NCBI GenBank assembly: GCA_963833885.1
Contig: CAWHZU010000024.1
Location: 114,484-178,483 of the forward strand
DNA: 64,000 nt
Source: JASHPR01 sp963833885
Lineage (GTDB): Bacteria > Actinomycetota > Actinomycetes > Streptosporangiales > Streptosporangiaceae
Direction: 5' to 3'
Shown: in pieces, positions 59,541 to 64,000 of the stretch
Layout of the letters: each line of letters begins with the position of its first letter
Numbering within the stretch: the stretch's first letter is position 1
Program-made: the position numbers and the translations under genes
The notes under the pieces: model-generated
Seen by the model: the letters and a program-made list of their open reading frames with translations, nothing else
Database searches by the model: none
What the model was told of the DNA's origin: nothing

Positions 59541-61891
59541 AGCGAACCCTCTTCGGCACGATCGCGCTGGCGCTCGCTGCCGCGATGGGCACGGTGGCGG
59601 TGCCGACGGCCATCGCCTCGACGGCGGCACCGCGGGCGGTGGCGGCCAGCCCGACGGTGGGGCAGATCGACGGCAACGTCGGTTCGACGGCGTTGTCATC
59701 CTGGCAGACGGATGGCATCGTCTTCGCACTGGCCTACGCCAATGGAGTGATCTATGCGGGTGGCACGTTCAGCAACGCCATCCCGCCGGGTCAGGCGGCC
59801 GGGGATACCAGCGGAGAGGTCTCGCGCACGTTCCTCGCAGCGTTCAACTCGACCACAGGCGCGCTGATCACTTCGTTCGATCCGACGATCACCTATTCGG
59901 GGTCGAACGCGCACCCGGGGGTGTACGCGCTGACAGTGTCGCCAGACGGCAGCACGCTGTATGTGGGCGGGATCTTCGACCACGTCGACGGGTCAGCCCG
60001 CAGCAACCTGGCCGCGTTCAACACCTCCACCGGAGCGCTGACTAGCTGGAATCCGGCTGCGGCCGGCAAGGTGGATACGCTTTCGGTGTCGCCGAACGGG
60101 TCAGCGATCTATATCGGAGGTGACCTAGCCAAGCTCAAGGGAACGGCGCGGACCTATGCCGGGGCGGTGAGTTCCTCGAACCAGCTGCTGCCCTGGGCGC
60201 CGGTGCTGGACAGCACGGTGTATTCGCTGAAGGTGGCCCCCGACGACTCCCAGGTGGTTCTGGGTGGTTTCTTCCAGACCATCAACGGGGTGTCGCAAAA
60301 CGCCGCCGGGGCGGTCGACCCGGTGAACGGCACCACCAACATCCCGTGGACTGCCAACATTGTGCCGCGGTACTCGGGCTGCCAGTCCGATGTCAAGGAT
60401 GTGGTGATAAGCGGCAGCACCGCCTACCTGGCCGCCGAGGGCAACGGCGGCGGCTGCTTCGACGGTGACTTCGCGGTCAGCCTTGGCAGCACCGACTCGC
60501 TGCTGTGGCAAAACGACTGCCTGGGCGCGACTCAGGCCGTCGAGGTCGTCAACGGGTACCTGTTCAAGGGCTCGCACGCGCATGACTGCGCATATACGCC
60601 TGGCGGTTTCCCGCAGGTCAACGCCGCTGGCGGCGGCTGGGTCACCTGGCACCTGCTGGACCAGTCGCTGTCCGACGGCACGCTCGGGCATTGGACCCCC
60701 GCCACCAACACGGGCTCCACGTGGTCGGGCACCGGCACCCTGGGTCCGCACGCGATGGCCACCGACGGCAGCCAGTTGTTCGTCGGCGGGGACTTCACCA
60801 CCGTCAACAGCAAACCGCAGCAGGGAATTGCCATCTTCCCCGCCGCCACCAGCCCCGTCGCCCCGGCCAAGCCGACCACAGCGCCGACGGTGACCAGCAC
60901 CTCGGCTGGGGTGGACTCAGTCAGTTTCCCCGCCGTGTCCAGCCAAGACGCCGGCACCTTGTCCTACAAGATTTTCCGCGACGGCGGCACCACCCCCATC
61001 GCCACCCTGACCGCTACCTCCTGGCCCTGGGCCCTGCCAGTGCTGCACTACCAGGACGAGGGGCTGACGCCGGGGAGCCAGCACACCTACAGCTACCAGG
61101 CCTACGACGGCGTCGGCAGCGCCAAGTCGCCGACGTCGGCCCCGGTGACGGTGTCCAGCACGAGCCCGGCGCAGGGCTATCAGCAGACGGTGCTAGCAGA
61201 CCACCCGTCGTTCCTGTGGCCGCTGAACGACAGCGGCGGCACCGCGGCCGACGCCTCAGGCAACGGGTTTACCGGCATCTACGAATCCGGCACCACACAG
61301 GGTGTCGCCGGCCCGTTCACCGGCACCAGCGGGACCTCGTTCGACGGCAACACCGGCCTGGTGACGTCGGCGAACCAGGTGGTCGGGCCGCAGGTGTTCT
61401 CGATCGAGCTATGGTTCAACACCACCACCAACGATGGCGGCAAGCTCGTCGGTTTCGGCAACAACCAGACCGGCATGAGTTCTAACTATGACCGGCACAT
61501 CTACATGATGAACGACGGTCAGTTGGTGTTTGGCGTCTATAACAACCAGACCGTGACCATCGAGACGCCCAACGTCTACAACGACGGCCAATGGCATTAC
61601 GTCGTGGCCACCTACAACTCCTCGACCGGCGCCGTGGCGCTCTACGTCGACGGCCAGCTGATCGGCACGAACAGCACCAGTTCCGCGCAGAACTACAGCG
61701 GCTACTGGCGGGTTGGCGGTGACAACCTGAACGCCTGGAATCTCGACCCCTGGGGCAGCAACAGCCAGGGCACAACCCAGCCGCACAGCTACTACTTCAA
61801 CGGCACGATCGCCGACGTCGCGGTGTACCCGACCGCGCTGTCGGCAGCTCAGGTCGCTGCGCACTACGCGGCCGGGCTGAGCCAGCAGTAG
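59537..61891 (+). CDS. Secreted propeller-FnIII-LamG surface protein
   Basis: 784 residues from the ATG at 59537 (ATGA overlap); the frame is open to 59369. A signal peptide (about 1-40) is followed by a propeller-like repeat region (about 45-430) with repeats of the form VGGxFxxVxGxxRxxLAAFNxxTGALxxW. A fibronectin type III domain follows (about 445-555), and a LamG/concanavalin-like domain (about 560-784) with FDGNTGLVTS, FSIELWFNTTT and WHYVVATYNSSTGAVALYVDGQ. Such proteins bind glycans outside the cell. It sits in the glycan cluster between the Alg13-like and GH26-like genes and may bind the product. Confidence 0.88.
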   Translation: MKRTLFGTIALALAAAMGTVAVPTAIASTAAPRAVAASPTVGQIDGNVGSTALSSWQTDGIVFALAYANGVIYAGGTFSNAIPPGQAAGDTSGEVSRTFLAAFNSTTGALITSFDPTITYSGSNAHPGVYALTVSPDGSTLYVGGIFDHVDGSARSNLAAFNTSTGALTSWNPAAAGKVDTLSVSPNGSAIYIGGDLAKLKGTARTYAGAVSSSNQLLPWAPVLDSTVYSLKVAPDDSQVVLGGFFQTINGVSQNAAGAVDPVNGTTNIPWTANIVPRYSGCQSDVKDVVISGSTAYLAAEGNGGGCFDGDFAVSLGSTDSLLWQNDCLGATQAVEVVNGYLFKGSHAHDCAYTPGGFPQVNAAGGGWVTWHLLDQSLSDGTLGHWTPATNTGSTWSGTGTLGPHAMATDGSQLFVGGDFTTVNSKPQQGIAIFPAATSPVAPAKPTTAPTVTSTSAGVDSVSFPAVSSQDAGTLSYKIFRDGGTTPIATLTATSWPWALPVLHYQDEGLTPGSQHTYSYQAYDGVGSAKSPTSAPVTVSSTSPAQGYQQTVLADHPSFLWPLNDSGGTAADASGNGFTGIYESGTTQGVAGPFTGTSGTSFDGNTGLVTSANQVVGPQVFSIELWFNTTTNDGGKLVGFGNNQTGMSSNYDRHIYMMNDGQLVFGVYNNQTVTIETPNVYNDGQWHYVVATYNSSTGAVALYVDGQLIGTNSTSSAQNYSGYWRVGGDNLNAWNLDPWGSNSQGTTQPHSYYFNGTIADVAVYPTALSAAQVAAHYAAGLSQQ

Positions 61892-61952
61892 GAGGTCGGC
61901 ACATAGCCAGCGAGAGGGCCAGCCGGGGCGGCCACGGATCGGCCAGTTCCCG

Positions 61953-63038
61953 GTGACGAACACACCGCGCCAGCCGGAGCGCGCCCGCGAGCGGGGGCGC
62001 CGCTCCGGCTGGCGTGCCGCGGTGATCACGGCGGCGTCGGTGCTCGCCGTCGGCGTGACCGTCGCGGTGCTCGCCAGCGTGCCTCACGGCCGAGACTCCC
62101 CCGCAGCGCCCGTCGCTGGCAAGGAGCCACCAGTCGTTTTCGCGGCATCCTCGCTGGCGCCCGCCCACGGTGCGTTGCTCGGGGCTTGGGTCCAGCCCGG
62201 TGGTCCCGGGGCCCGCGCTCAGCAAGCGGCCATCGCTACCTTCGAGCGAGAGATCGGCCGCACGCTAGCGATCAACAACCTGTACATGTCGTGGAAGGGG
62301 CCGATGCCTTCGGCCGCGCGGTGGGATCTGGCCCGGGGCACCATTCCCATGATCTCCTGGGCTGGCACGCGCGCTGACCAGGTAGCTGCCGGTACCGACG
62401 ACGGGTGGATCCGGGCCGAGGCGCGGCGTCTCAAGGCGCTGCACGCGCCTGTGTTGCTGCGCTGGTTCTTCGAGATGAACCGCACGGGCTACCGGCCAGA
62501 GATCGGTTCACCGGCCACGTTCGTGGCCGCCTGGCGGCGGATGCACCGCATCTTCCAGCGCGCGGGCGCGGTCAACGTCCGCTGGGTCTGGTGCCCGAGC
62601 ACCGCGGCCTTTGCCCAGGGAACCGCCCAGGCCTATTATCCGGGCAACGCCTATGTTGACTGGATATGTGCCGATGGTTACAACTGGGGTCCGGGGCTTC
62701 CGGGGGCAGGCTGGAGAACCTTCTCTGAAATTTTCCGGACTTTCTACCTGTGGGGCCTTCCGCGCCGCAAGCCAATGCTTATTGGGGAATTCGGCACGGT
62801 CGAGGGCCCGCCGGGAGCCAAAGCCGCCTGGTTCGCCCAGGCTGAGGACGCCCTTCGCACCCAGTTCCCTCAAATCCGTGCGGTTGTGTACTTTGAATCC
62901 AACCACGAAAACTTTGGCAGGTATTTTGACTGGCGTGCGACTTCGTCCCGGTCGTCGCTTGCCGCCTTCCGCGCGCTCGCTCTCGATCCCTACTTCCGTG
63001 CCGCCCCCCCGCACCTGGGCCGCCAGCCCAGCTCATGA
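61953..63038 (+). CDS. GH26-like secreted or membrane-anchored protein
   Basis: 361 residues from the GTG at 61953. A basic start and a membrane segment (about 20-42, AAVITAASVLAVGVTVAVLASV) anchor it outside. The TIM-barrel shows LLGAWVQPGG, the acid/base region LLRWFFEMNRTGY (FEMN where classical GH26 has HEMN), RWVWCPS, YVDWICADGYNWG and the second carboxylate in PMLIGEFGTVEG. It is related to the proteins at 46435 and 55544. The role is probably processing of the exopolysaccharide. The Wzz-like gene follows 16 bp downstream. Confidence 0.87.
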   Translation: MTNTPRQPERARERGRRSGWRAAVITAASVLAVGVTVAVLASVPHGRDSPAAPVAGKEPPVVFAASSLAPAHGALLGAWVQPGGPGARAQQAAIATFEREIGRTLAINNLYMSWKGPMPSAARWDLARGTIPMISWAGTRADQVAAGTDDGWIRAEARRLKALHAPVLLRWFFEMNRTGYRPEIGSPATFVAAWRRMHRIFQRAGAVNVRWVWCPSTAAFAQGTAQAYYPGNAYVDWICADGYNWGPGLPGAGWRTFSEIFRTFYLWGLPRRKPMLIGEFGTVEGPPGAKAAWFAQAEDALRTQFPQIRAVVYFESNHENFGRYFDWRATSSRSSLAAFRALALDPYFRAAPPHLGRQPSS

Positions 63039-63054
63039 CGTCAGGACTATTCAG

Positions 63055-64000
63055 ATGACTGCAGGAAGCTCTCCCGCGACGCACGACGACGCCGAGCCGC
63101 GCTCGATCGACCTCCGTGAGGGCTGGCAGATCATCTGCCGCCGATGGGGGCTCATCCTCGCCGTCACGCTGATCGGCGCCGTCGCCGCGGCAGGATACCT
63201 TGTCGCCAGTGGCCCGAAATACGCGGCAACGTCACAGGTCGTGGTCTTCGGCCTCACCCAGGGAACTGCCTCATCAAGTCAGACGTCGGGGGTCAATCCT
63301 CAGGTCAACATGAGTACCGAACAGGCGATCGCCGAGTCTCCCGCAGTTGTCGCACAGACAGCAAAGATCATCGGGGTGCAGTCGGCCACGCTGCAGAACG
63401 CGGCGGCAAAGCGACTCACCGTCACGGTCCCGGCCAGCACGCTCACCACCTCCAACGTGCTGCAGATCACCTGGACGGCACCCACCGCGCAGGCCGCCCA
63501 GACCGGCGCGAACGCCTTCGCCGCCGCGTACTTGTCGTACCGGCACCGCGAGCTCGAGGGTCAGGTCGCGAATCTCCGCACCGGGTATGAACGGGAGCTG
63601 AGCTCCATCGGGAACCAGATCTCGCAGCTCACCGGGCAGGTGAACCGAGCCCAGCCGCGTTCGCCCGCCCTCGCGCGGCTGTACTTCCAGCTCACCCAGC
63701 TTCGCCAGCAGGGCACCAATATCTCCAGCTCGCTTGCGTCACTGGCGAACTACAACATCAGCGGTGGCAGCCAGATCAGTGCCGCTCTGCCCACCACACG
63801 ATCCGGGCTGGGGCGCAAAGTGATCTTGACGCTCGGCATCTTGCTCGGCCTGCTCATCGGGCTGGTGCTCGCCTTTATCCGAGACGCATTCGACGATCGG
63901 GTGCGCACTCCGGCCCAGCTGGAGCGCAGCTCGGGAGTACCCACGCTGGCGGTCCTCCCCGCGGCGGAGCGCAGTGGCCGGTTGGCCCACGGGGAGCGGC
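63055..64000 (+). CDS. Polysaccharide chain-length determinant (Wzz/YveK-type), 3' partial
   Basis: The ATG at 63055 opens a frame that runs through the window end (315 codons visible). N-terminal: SIDLREGWQIICRRWGLILAVTLIGAVAAAGYLV, a Wzz domain with TM1 (about 30-50). An external helical part follows (coiled-coil stretch about 165-225, rich in Gln), then TM2 (about 255-275, KVILTLGILLGLLIGLVLAFIRDAFDDRVRTPAQLERSSG). This is the layout of polysaccharide co-polymerases; in Gram-positives the Rossmann kinase part (BY-kinase) often follows on the same chain or as the next gene. It sets polymer length with the Wzy polymerase. Confidence 0.9.
   Translation, partial: MTAGSSPATHDDAEPRSIDLREGWQIICRRWGLILAVTLIGAVAAAGYLVASGPKYAATSQVVVFGLTQGTASSSQTSGVNPQVNMSTEQAIAESPAVVAQTAKIIGVQSATLQNAAAKRLTVTVPASTLTTSNVLQITWTAPTAQAAQTGANAFAAAYLSYRHRELEGQVANLRTGYERELSSIGNQISQLTGQVNRAQPRSPALARLYFQLTQLRQQGTNISSSLASLANYNISGGSQISAALPTTRSGLGRKVILTLGILLGLLIGLVLAFIRDAFDDRVRTPAQLERSSGVPTLAVLPAAERSGRLAHGER

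Overview
The window is about 70% GC, uses GTG starts freely, and carries the conserved actinobacterial order rsmI-metG-tatD-rsmA-ispE-ABC-F, then tRNA-Gln-glmU-prs, then rplY-pth. SARP/AfsR-type and SigR-type regulators, a DUF6230/DUF6114-like pair and a protein O-mannosyltransferase all point to a filamentous Actinomycetota, most like Streptosporangiales or Streptomycetales. I cannot name a species. No insertion sequence, phage gene, rRNA or CRISPR array was seen; the only RNA genes found are one tRNA-Gln and one riboswitch.

Region 1 (1-9.8 kb, accessory and cell surface). A 5'-truncated TagB/TagF-like teichoic acid glycerophosphotransferase is followed by what looks like a minimal, uncharacterised RiPP locus. 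It has a 69-residue Asn/Gly-rich precursor-like peptide without cysteine, a hairpin, a membrane protease joining a PqqD-like recognition domain to an M50 site-2-protease domain, and a divergent HTH regulator with clustered GTAC-type operator sites. Next come a LysM membrane protein, a very repetitive secreted Ala/Thr/Val/Pro stalk protein (frame broken once), and a SigR-like ECF sigma factor without its usual anti-sigma gene.

Region 2 (9.8-24.7 kb, mostly housekeeping). pmt and rsmI are divergent. metG and tatD overlap. An MMPL transporter, a MarR regulator whose C-terminus is a hexanucleotide microsatellite, a SAM methyltransferase, the DUF6230/DUF6114-like pair, rsmA (broken by one base), ispE and an ABC-F ATPase follow.

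Region 3 (24.7-31.5 kb). A serine-rich ILSIGS-repeat protein overlaps a convergent SGNH hydrolase. Two paralogous four-helix membrane proteins share a start-proximal palindrome. TetR, MarR and FasR-like regulators, an acyl-CoA desaturase, tRNA-Gln and an HTH/homing-endonuclease-like protein complete the region.

Region 4 (31.5-42.1 kb). A GlmU lacking nearly all of its acetyltransferase domain, prs, a large SARP-NB-ARC-TPR regulator, a 67-residue peptide with three TDPYEDG repeats, rplY, pth, and the sulfate-activation genes cysQ, cysD and cysN.

Region 5 (42.1-64 kb, glycan synthesis and export). Two convergent GT-C membrane glycosyltransferases, a GT2 synthase coupled to a GH26-like lipoprotein, a broken SDR epimerase, an S9 peptidase and menG lead into an exopolysaccharide cluster. 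This holds a priming sugar transferase, a GH26-like protein behind a c-di-AMP (ydaO) riboswitch, an APH-like kinase, an Alg14/Alg13-like transferase pair, a propeller-FnIII-LamG surface protein, another GH26-like protein and a Wzz-type chain-length protein cut by the window end. Three genes carry single-base frame breaks, which could be real decay or sequencing indels.
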